This document shows positions 16,920-25,643 of a DNA stretch of 64,000 nt, in pieces. Under the pieces are notes generated by a model, which did not search any database, was not told the DNA's origin, and worked only from the letters and a program-made list of their open reading frames with translations. Source of the stretch: Pseudomonadota bacterium. Its GTDB lineage: Bacteria > Pseudomonadota > Gammaproteobacteria > Steroidobacterales > Woeseiaceae. The translations under genes were made by a program, and so were the position numbers. Numbering within the stretch: the first letter of the stretch is position 1; the number at the start of each line of letters is the position of its first letter. Location: NCBI GenBank assembly GCA_022563255.1, contig JADFNS010000007.1, forward strand, positions 1 through 64,000, in the 5' to 3' direction.

Positions 16920-18626
16920 ATGGCGGAATTCAGCGCACTGCTCGCCACAATCAACAGCATACTTTGGCACGAATATGTGCTGTACGCGATCGTCGGAACC
17001 GGCATCGTATTTACGTTCTGGAGCGGTTTTAGCCAGTACCAGGCCCTTACGCACGGGCCGGCGGTTATCCGTGGAGTTTATGACAATCCCGACGACCCCG
17101 GGGCGATCAACCACTTTCAGGCGCTCTCGGCGGCACTGTCAGCAACGGTAGGACTCGGCAACATCGGGGGCGTGGCGCTGGCCATCACGCTCGGCGGACC
17201 TGGAGCTGTGTTCTGGATGTGGGTTATCGGTCTGCTGGGCATGGCGATCAAGCTCACCGAAGTCACATTGTCGATGCTGTATCGCAACACCGACGATCCG
17301 GACAATCCGCACGGCGGTCCGATGTGGGTCGCACACAAGGCACTGGAGCGCAAGGGCCTGCCCCGACTCGGCCGTGCCATCGGCGTCATTTTCTGCGTGA
17401 CGCTGCTGGTGTCAACGGCGACCGGCGGCAACATGTTTCAGGCGTGGAACGTAGGCGAACTAACGCAGGAGTACTTCTCAATACCGAGTTGGATCACAGG
17501 CATCGTGCTTGCCCTGATTGTCGGCTCGGTCATTCTTGGCGGCATCAAGCGCATCGGTAGAGTCGCTGCGACGCTCGTACCTCTCATGGTCGTTATGTAC
17601 CTGGGCGCCGGCTTTTACGTGCTGGCACTCAACATCGGCGAAATCCCGGGTATTTTTGTCCTTATTTTCAAATCTGCGTTCGCGCCCACTGAGGCGGCAG
17701 GTGCGTTTATCGGCGGCTCGGCAGCGTCGGCGTTCTTGTTCGGCCTCAAGCGCGCGGTCTTCTCGAACGAAGCTGGACAGGGTTCTTCACCGATTGCACA
17801 TGCGGCGGCCAAGACCGACGAACCGGCTCGCGAAGGCATCGTTGCGGGCCTTGAGCCCTTTATTGACACGATTGTCGTTTGCACTTTTACGGCACTCATC
17901 ATTCTTTCAACCGGGATTTGGAATCGTGCGCCAGACGTAGATTTGCAATCGATGCCAACCGCCGTGCAGACGCAAGAGGGCTGGCAGTTCTCGCAGAGCG
18001 CCGTGCCAGGCGACGATTGGGCGACGAACGACCGAGTGATGTTAGTCGTCGCAGCACACCCGAACGAGACAACGGGAACCGCGCTCCATCGGGTCGAGGG
18101 AATTGTTGCCGCGAGCGCCGACAGCTACGTTATCAATTGGGTGCCGTTTGCCACGCCGTCGATTCCAACGGCCGTCGGCGACGGCATCTATCGAACTTAC
18201 GTGGGCGCTACGCTCACTGCGAAGGCTTTCGACAGCGTGACGCCCGGTCTCGGAAAGTGGCTGATCTCAATCGCCGCCTGGCTGTTCGCCATATCAACGA
18301 TGATTTCCTGGAGCTATTACGGCGAACAGGGAATGGTCTATCTGGCCGGGGATAAATCCGTACGCCCTTACAAGATCGTCTACTGCCTGCTGATTGTCGT
18401 TGCAACCCTGGGCTTCATCAAGACCGATGCAGACCTCGACAACATTACCGGCATCGGTACGGCCGTCATGCTGTTCGCCAACATCCCCATCTGCTGGTTC
18501 TTCGGACACCAGGCGATGAAAGCTTACAAAGACTATGTCAGGCGACTGAAAAGCGGTCGCATGGGACCCGGCCATCCGCCGCCGAGTCTTAACGACCTGT
18601 TATCCGGTCGCGACGTACAGAAATAA
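16920..18626 (+). CDS. Sodium:alanine symporter family (AGCS) protein with an extra loop
   Basis: A 568-residue membrane protein of the alanine/glycine:cation symporter family. Signatures include LSAALSATVGLGNIGGVALAI, GPGAVFWMWVIGLLGMAIKL, FGLKRAVFSNEAGQGSSPIAHAAAKT and ISTMISWSYYGEQGMVYL. Most family members are 450-500 residues. The extra length is a hydrophilic stretch of roughly 80 residues at about 335-415, between the TALIILSTGIW helix and GATLTAKAFDSV. It would import alanine or glycine with Na+. It follows the thiolase gene by 24 bases and may share its transcript. Confidence 0.9.
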   Translation: MAEFSALLATINSILWHEYVLYAIVGTGIVFTFWSGFSQYQALTHGPAVIRGVYDNPDDPGAINHFQALSAALSATVGLGNIGGVALAITLGGPGAVFWMWVIGLLGMAIKLTEVTLSMLYRNTDDPDNPHGGPMWVAHKALERKGLPRLGRAIGVIFCVTLLVSTATGGNMFQAWNVGELTQEYFSIPSWITGIVLALIVGSVILGGIKRIGRVAATLVPLMVVMYLGAGFYVLALNIGEIPGIFVLIFKSAFAPTEAAGAFIGGSAASAFLFGLKRAVFSNEAGQGSSPIAHAAAKTDEPAREGIVAGLEPFIDTIVVCTFTALIILSTGIWNRAPDVDLQSMPTAVQTQEGWQFSQSAVPGDDWATNDRVMLVVAAHPNETTGTALHRVEGIVAASADSYVINWVPFATPSIPTAVGDGIYRTYVGATLTAKAFDSVTPGLGKWLISIAAWLFAISTMISWSYYGEQGMVYLAGDKSVRPYKIVYCLLIVVATLGFIKTDADLDNITGIGTAVMLFANIPICWFFGHQAMKAYKDYVRRLKSGRMGPGHPPPSLNDLLSGRDVQK

Positions 18627-18640
18627 GAAAAATTCGCCTC

Positions 18641-19060
18641 TTATTTTCTGCGCTGAACTGCGTCCAGAATTCTGTCCAGATGTTTTTTCGCCTGGGTGGT
18701 TATTCCGCCGTGTTTGGCTTCGTCGATTAAGAAAGACTCGAATTTACCGAGCAGATCGTCAATATCACCGTCGCCGAACCGTTGTCGTTGCTGCAATTTC
18801 TCAGGCGAATTTTCAACGGCTCCAAACAAGTTGATCCAATGCTCTGTTTGCTTGCCAAAAGCCAGCATTTGATAAAATTGGCTGCCCGGATGACCGTCTT
18901 TGCTATTGACCAGACTGACAATGCCCGCGATCAGCGTGGCGGGAACCAAAACCAGGTCGCGCAGCCCGTCGATGATCAATTTAGCCTGAACGACCCCGAT
19001 ATCTCTGAGCAGAACCCAGCGCTCGTTCGCATGGGGATTTTCGGTGGACAAGGTTTTCAT
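18641..19060 (-). CDS. Hypothetical protein with one possible membrane helix
   Basis: A 139-residue protein if it starts at the ATG at 19060 (MKTLSTENPHANERW); an upstream in-frame start would add 13 residues. One moderately hydrophobic segment lies at about 34-52 (LRDLVLVPATLIAGIVSLV). It is followed by a helical, charged C-terminal half (FYQMLAFGKQTEHWINLFG, then LGKFESFLIDEAKHGG). I do not recognise the family. It is convergent with the AGCS gene and divergent from hemH. A perfect TATAAT on the minus strand lies at 19099-19104. Confidence 0.7.
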   Translation of the reverse strand: MKTLSTENPHANERWVLLRDIGVVQAKLIIDGLRDLVLVPATLIAGIVSLVNSKDGHPGSQFYQMLAFGKQTEHWINLFGAVENSPEKLQQRQRFGDGDIDDLLGKFESFLIDEAKHGGITTQAKKHLDRILDAVQRRK

Positions 19061-19131
19061 TGGCGCTTCACTTCTACAATTGTCAATCAAGACAAGCAAT
19101 TATAGTGGCTTTCGCTGGCGTGTGGCGTTTC

Positions 19132-19159
19132 TTTACAGTAGTGTTGGCCGTGTTAGAAA
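19132..19159 (+). promoter_or_regulatory. Candidate hemH promoter
   Basis: TTTACA at 19132-19137, a 16-base spacer, then TAGAAA at 19154-19159, with an upstream TG one base before the -10 hexamer (extended -10). It lies 15 bases before the hemH start codon, so the leader would be very short. Proposed by eye only. Confidence 0.35.
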
Positions 19160-19174
19160 ACCGTCTCCGAGACT

Positions 19175-20206
19175 ATGCCGACGCACCGCAATACACCGCA
19201 AATTGAACACGGACCCTCGGGGTCCACGGGAATTCTCGTCGTCAATCTCGGCACGCCGCAGGCGCCTACCACGACGGCGGTGCGACGCTTTTTGCAACAA
19301 TTTCTGTCCGATCCTCGCGTCGTGGAATTTCCGCGGCTGCTTTGGTGGCTGGCCTTAAATTTCTTCGTCCTGAGAGTTCGTCCGGCGCGCGCCGCGGCCG
19401 CGTATCGGAAAATCTGGACAGATCGGGGATCGCCCCTTCTTGTTTACTCGATTGAAATTGCGAAAAAACTGCAGCGACGCCTGGCGACGCTGGAGGGCAA
19501 TCCGATCCCGGTCGAACTCGCAATGAACTACGGTGAGCCTTCGATAGACTCCGCCGTTGATCGTCTGTTAGCCAACGGCATGCGTCGCGTGCTTGTTCTG
19601 CCTCTGTATCCGCAGTATTCAGGCGCCACAACGGCGTCCGTTTTCGACTCCATTGCTCGCAAGTTCGGCAAACTTCGCTGGATTCCGGAAGCGCGCTTTA
19701 TCAACGACTATCACAACGCGCCGGGATACATCGATGCGCTTGCTGACAGCATCCGCACGGACTGGGCGTTGCACGGTCGTGGCGACAAGCTCATGCTTTC
19801 CTTTCACGGCTTGCCCGCCAGCATGCACTCGAACGGCGATCCCTATCATTTTCAGTGTCAGGAAACCGCAAGGCTCCTGGCCACAAGACTGAATCTCAGC
19901 GATGATGATTGGCTGATATCCTTTCAATCGCGAGTAGGCCGCGAAGAATGGCTGCGCCCGTATACCGACGAGACGATCGCGTCGCTTGGCAAACGGGGTC
20001 TGGCTCGTCTCGATGTAGTGTGCCCTGGCTTTGCCGCGGATTGTCTGGAAACACTGGAGGAAATCGCGATGCGGTACACCGAACTGTTTGCCGCGTCGGG
20101 TGGCGAGTCATTGCATTACATACCGGCGCTCAATGCCGGTGATGTGCATGTCGAATTCCTGGCGGCGCTCACGACGCAACATCTCGCGGGATGGACAACA
20201 GCATGA
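19175..20206 (+). CDS. hemH: Ferrochelatase
   Basis: A 343-residue enzyme that inserts Fe2+ into protoporphyrin IX, the last step of protohaem synthesis. It shows GILVVNLGTPQAPT, YRKIWTDRGSPLL, AMNYGEPSI, VLPLYPQYSGATTASV, the catalytic histidine in LSFHGLPASMHSNGDPY, SFQSRVGREEWLRPYTDET and VVCPGFAADCLETLEEI. Length is normal for a proteobacterial ferrochelatase. The final 16 bases overlap the next gene, a two-domain VOC protein, which implies coupled translation. Confidence 0.96.
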   Translation: MPTHRNTPQIEHGPSGSTGILVVNLGTPQAPTTTAVRRFLQQFLSDPRVVEFPRLLWWLALNFFVLRVRPARAAAAYRKIWTDRGSPLLVYSIEIAKKLQRRLATLEGNPIPVELAMNYGEPSIDSAVDRLLANGMRRVLVLPLYPQYSGATTASVFDSIARKFGKLRWIPEARFINDYHNAPGYIDALADSIRTDWALHGRGDKLMLSFHGLPASMHSNGDPYHFQCQETARLLATRLNLSDDDWLISFQSRVGREEWLRPYTDETIASLGKRGLARLDVVCPGFAADCLETLEEIAMRYTELFAASGGESLHYIPALNAGDVHVEFLAALTTQHLAGWTTA

Positions 20207-20979
20207 GTACGATAGGCCGCTTCCTCGAATTTTCCGTGCACACGCCCAACATTCTCGAGTCATTGCACTTCTACAAGTCGCTTGGCTTTGTCGAACTCGA
20301 GATCTCCGATGTCTGGTCACACAAATACACTGTAGTGAGCGACGGCGAATTCAATATCGGATTGCATGATATCGAATTCGAGTCGCCCGCGATTTCATTC
20401 GTTCTGCAGGATCTGGCGAAACATGCGCCGTCAATGACAGACCATGGATTCGACTTTACCTATATGCAGCTCGATGAAGATTCATTCAACGAATTGCGCT
20501 TCGCCGACCGTGACGGCAACATGATCGCAATGCTTGAGGCGCGGACTTTTCACGGCGCTGAAGAAGCTGAAAACAATTCCGCATGCGGCAGTTGGTTCGA
20601 GCTGACTTTGCCCGTCAAAGATGCATTACGGGCCGCTCAATTTTGGGCTCCAATAGCCCCGACGCTGCTGGAAATGCGTGAAGAACCGACCATGCACATG
20701 CGTTTTGATGCTGACGGCTGCCCGCTGGGACTGTCAGAAAGCATTGCAGTTACGGCGCCGTCGCCTTGTTTTAAATGCCCGGACCGACCGGCTCTCATGG
20801 AATTGCTGCAACAAAACGGCATGACGTTCGAAAAGTTTCCGGGTTTTGAGGGTGCGTTCGTCGCTATCAAGGCGCCCGAAGGAACGACGCTGTACGCTTT
20901 CGAACAGGATTTTCTTGGCGAAAAATACGAGGTTGACGAGTCCGGTGATGCGAGCGACTTTCCGCAACTCGGTCAGTAG
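20191..20979 (+). CDS. Two-domain VOC (glyoxalase/dioxygenase fold) protein
   Basis: A 262-residue protein with two vicinal-oxygen-chelate modules. The first is at about 6-118 (FLEFSVHTPNILESLHFYKSLGFVELE, ending RDGNMIAMLEART). The second is at about 130-245 (CGSWFELTLPVKDALRAAQFWAPIAP, ending APEGTTLYAFEQD). VOC proteins bind a metal and catalyse isomerisation, dioxygenation or resistance reactions; the substrate here is unknown. The start overlaps the hemH stop by 16 bases. An alternative start is the ATG four codons in (MSTIGRFLEF). Confidence 0.82.
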   Translation: MDNSMSTIGRFLEFSVHTPNILESLHFYKSLGFVELEISDVWSHKYTVVSDGEFNIGLHDIEFESPAISFVLQDLAKHAPSMTDHGFDFTYMQLDEDSFNELRFADRDGNMIAMLEARTFHGAEEAENNSACGSWFELTLPVKDALRAAQFWAPIAPTLLEMREEPTMHMRFDADGCPLGLSESIAVTAPSPCFKCPDRPALMELLQQNGMTFEKFPGFEGAFVAIKAPEGTTLYAFEQDFLGEKYEVDESGDASDFPQLGQ

Positions 20980-21755
20980 TTGCGCTGCACGCCGATCCTT
21001 GCCATGACCCAGCTGCTCAGCGGCGTCTGCAATATGGGCACAAGGAATCGATAGAGAGACCCGCTGGTATGGACGGCCTTGCCTTTCTCCAGCGCGGCCA
21101 ACCCTTCCCGGACAACGGTATCCGCGCTATACCAGATAAACGCCGGCGTCGAAGCCTTCATCTTCGACAGCGTCTTTGAGGCATGGAAATCCGTGTGGGT
21201 AAATCCCGGGCAGAGCGCCAGCACCTGTACCCCGCTGCTGCGCAGGCTAACTGACAGCGCTTTGGAGAAAGCGATCAGGTACGCTTTTGTCGGACCGTAA
21301 CTATAGTCACCCGGAACCGTAATGCGCCCAGCAACCGACGCCACGTTAAGAACGCGTCCAAAACCACGTTCACACATTGCGGGAATGAAGTAGTGGCACA
21401 GACCCGTTACCGAAGTCATCATTAACTCGACATAACGTCGATGGGCAGGCCAGTCCCTGTCGCGCAGCAAATCCGGGCCACTCGCACCGGCATTGTTGAT
21501 CAAGTAATCGACCTGCAGCCCTCTGCTCACGACCTCCTCATACAAATTCGCCACCGCGTCCGGTAGTGAAAGGTCAGCTTGAATAACGTCTACAACGACA
21601 TCGTAGTCGTTGATCAACTCGCGCGCGAGCTCTTCCATCGCTGCCACGCGTCGTGCAACTAAAATCAAATCCTTGCCCCTGCTCGCAAGTTGCCTGGCGA
21701 ACTCGCTGCCCAATCCCGCGGACGCGCCCGTAATCAAAGCTCTGGTCACATTCAT
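20973..21755 (-). CDS. Short-chain dehydrogenase/reductase
   Basis: A 260-residue classical SDR. The cofactor motif ITGASAGLGSEFA is at 8-20, LVARR at about 32-36 suggests NADP(H), NNAGAS follows, the catalytic Ser is in LNVASVAGRI, and Tyr/Lys are in YSYGPTKAYLIAFSKAL. The C-terminal extension after residue 225 (LYRFLVPILQTPLSSWVMARIG) is hydrophobic and may touch the membrane, as in DltE-like SDRs. It is the last gene of the minus-strand pntAB-HNH-xni-fructosamine kinase run, 9 bases after its neighbour, and its end overlaps the convergent VOC gene. Confidence 0.9.
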   Translation of the reverse strand: MNVTRALITGASAGLGSEFARQLASRGKDLILVARRVAAMEELARELINDYDVVVDVIQADLSLPDAVANLYEEVVSRGLQVDYLINNAGASGPDLLRDRDWPAHRRYVELMMTSVTGLCHYFIPAMCERGFGRVLNVASVAGRITVPGDYSYGPTKAYLIAFSKALSVSLRSSGVQVLALCPGFTHTDFHASKTLSKMKASTPAFIWYSADTVVREGLAALEKGKAVHTSGSLYRFLVPILQTPLSSWVMARIGVQRNY

Positions 21756-21764
21756 ACATCGTTC

Positions 21765-22634
21765 TCATAGTAATTTATCAATCAAACCAAACGCCCTGCC
21801 CAAATAAGCGCTGCCAAATAAGTTCAGGTGGTTCAACACGTGGTACAGCTGATACAAAACCATCCTCTCGCGGTGTCCCGGCGCCAGCGGCCAGCTCGCT
21901 TCGTACGCGTCATAAAAGTCCGCACCAAATCCACCGAACAATCGCGTCATCGCAAGATCGGTTTCGCGGTCGCCATAGTAAACCGCGGGATCGAAGACCA
22001 CTGGAGCGCCAGCACTGCACCCCCAGTTTCCACCCCAGAGATCGCCGTGCAATAACGAGGCTTCGGGATCGTCACGATCGAAATAGATCGGCATGCGTTT
22101 GAGGAGAAGCGCGCCGCGTTCCTGCAACTCACCGCCGAAACCATTGTCGGCAGCGAGTTGCAGCTGGAACCTCAACCTGCGCTCGCGAAAGAACTCCAGC
22201 CAATCGTCAGTTGCCACGTTGTGCTGCTGGTTGAGTCCGATCGTATTGTCACGATGCCAACCGTAACGGTCTTTGCTTACGCGATGCATTTGCGCAAGTT
22301 GTTCGCCAAACTGCCGCTCAACAGCGGCGCCGGAACTCTCGAAAGCCAGCCATTCGAGCGCGAGAAATGCGGCGTCTTCGCTGTGTCCTGTCGCGATCAC
22401 GTCCGGAACACGGACCGTAGCAGTTCGGGAAATTTCAGCGAGGCCTTCAGCTTCGGCCAGAAACATATCGGCAACCGACAGCGGGCCTGTTTTGATGAAG
22501 ACGTCGCCACCGTCGGCGGCCATTCGCCAGGCCGCGCTGATATCGCCACCACCCACCGGGGTGGGTGGGTGGTCGCCACTGACTGCAACGCCGGCGGCCT
22601 CCAGTTGCGGGATGATTAAGGACCAGTCGGGCAT
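21765..22634 (-). CDS. Fructosamine/ketosamine-3-kinase family protein
   Basis: A 289-residue kinase if it starts at the ATG at 22634 (MPDWSLIIPQLEAAG), preceded by GGACAGGAC. It has GGDISAAWRM for the glycine-rich loop, DVFIKTG with the ATP-binding lysine, and HGDLWGGNWG for the catalytic aspartate loop, then FDPAVYYGDRETDLAMT. The family phosphorylates sugar amines on glycated proteins or small molecules so that the adduct breaks down. An in-frame ORF extends 36 codons upstream into xni, but family length and the ribosome-binding site favour this start. Confidence 0.88.
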   Translation of the reverse strand: MPDWSLIIPQLEAAGVAVSGDHPPTPVGGGDISAAWRMAADGGDVFIKTGPLSVADMFLAEAEGLAEISRTATVRVPDVIATGHSEDAAFLALEWLAFESSGAAVERQFGEQLAQMHRVSKDRYGWHRDNTIGLNQQHNVATDDWLEFFRERRLRFQLQLAADNGFGGELQERGALLLKRMPIYFDRDDPEASLLHGDLWGGNWGCSAGAPVVFDPAVYYGDRETDLAMTRLFGGFGADFYDAYEASWPLAPGHRERMVLYQLYHVLNHLNLFGSAYLGRAFGLIDKLL

Positions 22635-22650
22635 GTCCTGTCCGCCGTTC

Positions 22651-23541
22651 TTAGTGCCGGTAAATATCCGACACGCGCTCCGCCTGCCGGCGCAACGCCA
22701 TGCCGATTCCGGCTTCATCGAACAGCGCGTTGATTTCGCCAAGCTTCGGCGCTGCCGGCTGCATCAGAGCTTCCGCGTTTTCGATGGGGACGTCGCACGC
22801 AATACCCGTCAATCGGCGCGCAAGATACGCATCTTCCCTGTGAGTATCGAGTTTCGCAGCCAGAGTTTTTGCGCCGCGCACATTCACCTCGTGCACCTTA
22901 TCGAGATTGGCGTAAATCTCATCCAGACTTCCAAAATGCTGCAGCAATCCTGTCGCTGTTTTTTTACCGACGCCGGGTACGCCCTTGATGTTATCCACCG
23001 CATCGCCGGCAAGCGCCAGAAAGTCGGCGATCTGTTCCGGCCAGACGCCGAACGAGTCCGGAATTTGGTCGTAACGCAACTTGCCTTTGCCGGCGTAGTC
23101 CCAGAATACGTCGTCCTTTGATACCAGTTGCGTCAGATCTTTATCGCGCGTGACGATTGTCGATGCACGGCCTTTTCTGCGCCCGTGTTCAACCAGGGTT
23201 CCAATCAGGTCGTCGGCTTCATAGGCCGGATTCGAAAGCTCCATCAAGCCAAGCGCGCGCACATAGCGACGGCATTGTTTAAATTGACGTTTCAACTCCG
23301 GCGGCGCCGGCTCGCGATTCGCTTTGTACTCCGGATAGATCGCCGTACGAAATGTTTCGGTCGAGCTCTCGTCGAAAAGTACCGCTACGTACTCCGGAGT
23401 GACCTGTTCCATAAAGTCGCCAATGAATCGGCAAAAACCATAGAGCGCGTTTATCGGGTTGCCTTGGTCGTCAACCATGTCGTCGGGCATCGAGTAGTAC
23501 GCCCGAAACACATACACGCTGGCGTCAATCAGATATTGCAT
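22651..23541 (-). CDS. xni: 5'-3' exonuclease / flap endonuclease (Xni/ExoIX type)
   Basis: A 296-residue protein corresponding to the 5'-nuclease domain of PolA without polymerase. Acidic metal-binding motifs are MQYLIDASVYVFRAYY, AVLFDESSTETFR, YEADDLIGTLVEHGRRKG, IVTRDKDLTQLV and LAGDAVDNIKGVPGVGKKTA (the helix-hairpin-helix). Xni-type proteins cleave 5' flaps during DNA repair and Okazaki fragment processing. Its ATG overlaps the HNH gene's stop by one base (TGATG), so the two are translationally coupled. Confidence 0.92.
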   Translation of the reverse strand: MQYLIDASVYVFRAYYSMPDDMVDDQGNPINALYGFCRFIGDFMEQVTPEYVAVLFDESSTETFRTAIYPEYKANREPAPPELKRQFKQCRRYVRALGLMELSNPAYEADDLIGTLVEHGRRKGRASTIVTRDKDLTQLVSKDDVFWDYAGKGKLRYDQIPDSFGVWPEQIADFLALAGDAVDNIKGVPGVGKKTATGLLQHFGSLDEIYANLDKVHEVNVRGAKTLAAKLDTHREDAYLARRLTGIACDVPIENAEALMQPAAPKLGEINALFDEAGIGMALRRQAERVSDIYRH

Positions 23542-24194
23542 CAGTCATGAAAATGCACCTCAACAATCTCCTCTCCGCTTAAGAGGTGATCGCTGAGTCG
23601 TGCATGCAGCGGGCTGGAACGCGGGATGTGAGCAAGCAGATACTGCATCTGGTCGGCCAGCACCCGCCGCCCCTTCAGGTAAATGTACTCGGCATAGTTG
23701 GGCGTGAAAGGAACCGCGATCAGCTGCATCGACGCCTGTTGAGGTGTCTGCCCGCCTTTGTGGTTGTTGCAGCGCCGACACGCCGTGGCAACATTGTTCC
23801 AGGCGTCGTGACCACCTTGTGAAACCGGCGTGATGTGATCCCGCGTCAGGTCCCGCGTCATGTAACGCATGCCGCAATAAAGACACAGGTTTGCGTCGCG
23901 CTTGAACAGGGTGCGGTTGTTCAATGGCGGCACGTACCGGTCACGATTGCGCGTCAGACTCCGGCTGGTGCCGTGCGTCGCAATGATGGAATTCACGTCC
24001 ACGCGACTGCGGCGGCCATCCAGCGAACTGTAGCCGCCAAAAACCGTGTAAAGCAGGGTTCCACAGTCATAGGCCACCTGCTCTGAGTGATACAACCGCA
24101 CCGCCTCGCGGTAATCGATCCACTCAAGCGGCATGCCGGCAACATCGGTTCTCAGGACCTGTTGCGAAATGTCGGATGCGAGCCCAGCAAGCAT
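23541..24194 (-). CDS. HNH endonuclease family protein
   Basis: A 217-residue protein starting at the ATG at 24194 (MLAGLASDISQQ), with a strong GGGAGGGGG upstream. The HNH domain covers about 130-180: LCLYCGMRY supplies the first zinc cysteine pair, TRDHITPVSQGG is the catalytic core, WNNVATACRRCNNHKGGQ gives the second pair. The conserved tail is LIAVPFTPNYAEYIYLKGRRVLADQM. This family is common beside housekeeping genes and is not obviously part of a restriction system. The longer ORF reaching into pntB is not the true start. Confidence 0.88.
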   Translation of the reverse strand: MLAGLASDISQQVLRTDVAGMPLEWIDYREAVRLYHSEQVAYDCGTLLYTVFGGYSSLDGRRSRVDVNSIIATHGTSRSLTRNRDRYVPPLNNRTLFKRDANLCLYCGMRYMTRDLTRDHITPVSQGGHDAWNNVATACRRCNNHKGGQTPQQASMQLIAVPFTPNYAEYIYLKGRRVLADQMQYLLAHIPRSSPLHARLSDHLLSGEEIVEVHFHD

Positions 24195-24238
24195 AGATTT
24201 CCCCCTCCCCGGGGAAGCATACCTCAATGCGCAACCGG

Positions 24239-25636
24239 CTACAGCGACTTCAAAACTTCGTCGAGAGTCTCTTTGGCGTCGCCAAACAACATCCGCGTGT
24301 TTTCCTTGTAGAACAGCGGGTTTTGCACTCCAGCGTACCCGGTCGCCATGGTGCGTTTCAGAACGATGGTCATAGCGCCTTTCCAGCACTCGAGTACCGG
24401 CATGCCGGCGATCGGGCTGTCCGGTTCGTCGAGCGCGGCGGGATTGACGATGTCGTTTGCCCCGATTACAACCGAGACATCGATGTTCGGAAAATCGGCG
24501 TTGACTTCATCCATCTCGAAAACGATATCGTACGGCACTCTTGCCTCGGCGAGCAGGACGTTCATGTGCCCGGGCATGCGACCGGCGACCGGATGAATAC
24601 CAAAACGCACGTTGATCCTCTTCGCGCGCAGCACTTTCGTGATTTCGTTCACGGTGTGCTGAGCCTGGGCGACGGCCATGCCATAGCCCGGTATGATCAT
24701 CACCTCTTTGGCGTTTGCGAGCATCGCCGCAGCTTCCTGGGCCGTCAACGAGACAACTTCGCCCTGCATTTCTTCGGCGCCTTTCGCCACAGAGCCACCC
24801 GCCGTGCCGAAACCGCCAGCGATCACGCTGAAGAACTTGCGATTCATCGCACGACACATGATGTAACTGAGGATCGCGCCACTGGAACCCACGAGCGCTC
24901 CCGTAACGATCAACAAATCGTTGCCGAGCATGAAACCTGTCGCTGCGGCCGCCCAACCTGAGTAACTGTTGAGCATTGATACGACGACCGGCATGTCCGC
25001 ACCGCCGATCGCCAAAACCATATGGGCGCCGAAGAGCAGGGCGATCCCGGTCATGATGACGAGCGGCTCCATACCGTCCCCGGCCGCGGACTGCACGACG
25101 AACTCATAACCGAACCAGATCGCGCCGACCAGCAATCCGAGGTTCAGCCAGTGGCGTCCCGGCAGCGTTAGCGGCGTACCGCTTATCCGCCCGGACAATT
25201 TACCGAAGGCAACGACTGAGCCCGATAGAGTGATCGCGCCAATCAGAACGCCAAGATAGGTTTCGATATCATGGATCGTAAGTTCGACTCCGGCGAAGTG
25301 CTTTTCAGGATCCATGAAGCTCGCAAATCCTACCGCGACCGCGGCAAGACCGACCAGGCTGTGCAGCATTGCGACCAGCTCCGGCATCTGTGTCATTTGT
25401 ACGCGCCGCGCGACAAAAAGACCGATGCTGCCGCCCACCAGCAACGCGATCAGCAAAATCTCGTAGTGTCGCTCGACGACACCGATCATCGTCGCAAGCA
25501 ACGCGATGCTCATGCCGATGATGCCGTACCAATTGCCACGACGGGCCGTCTCTTGATTGGCAAGTCCGCTGAGTGCCAGGATGAAGAGAATGGTCGCAAT
25601 GATGTACGACACAGTTACGATGCCCGCGCTGTTCAT
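24239..25636 (-). CDS. pntB: Proton-translocating NAD(P) transhydrogenase, beta subunit
   Basis: A 465-residue subunit starting at the ATG at 25636 ([19 protein letters not shown]) after GTGAGGTCGAA. The N-terminal half has about nine membrane helices forming the proton channel. The C-terminal domain III binds NADP(H): [53 protein letters not shown]. Together with PntA it uses the proton gradient to make NADPH from NADH. It follows pntA by 7 bases. Confidence 0.95.
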   Translation of the reverse strand: MNSAGIVTVSYIIATILFILALSGLANQETARRGNWYGIIGMSIALLATMIGVVERHYEILLIALLVGGSIGLFVARRVQMTQMPELVAMLHSLVGLAAVAVGFASFMDPEKHFAGVELTIHDIETYLGVLIGAITLSGSVVAFGKLSGRISGTPLTLPGRHWLNLGLLVGAIWFGYEFVVQSAAGDGMEPLVIMTGIALLFGAHMVLAIGGADMPVVVSMLNSYSGWAAAATGFMLGNDLLIVTGALVGSSGAILSYIMCRAMNRKFFSVIAGGFGTAGGSVAKGAEEMQGEVVSLTAQEAAAMLANAKEVMIIPGYGMAVAQAQHTVNEITKVLRAKRINVRFGIHPVAGRMPGHMNVLLAEARVPYDIVFEMDEVNADFPNIDVSVVIGANDIVNPAALDEPDSPIAGMPVLECWKGAMTIVLKRTMATGYAGVQNPLFYKENTRMLFGDAKETLDEVLKSL

Positions 25637-25643
25637 TTCGACC

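Noticed and set aside
18621-18646. Inverted repeat AAATAAGA/TCTTATTT as a terminator between the convergent AGCS and hypothetical genes
   Set aside because: The arms are AT-rich and made largely of the two stop codons and their neighbours; the stem would be weak and no T-run follows.
24194-24389. HNH ORF extended upstream into pntB
   Set aside because: The ATG at 24194 has a strong ribosome-binding site and matches family length; the extension overlaps the conserved pntB C-terminus in another frame.
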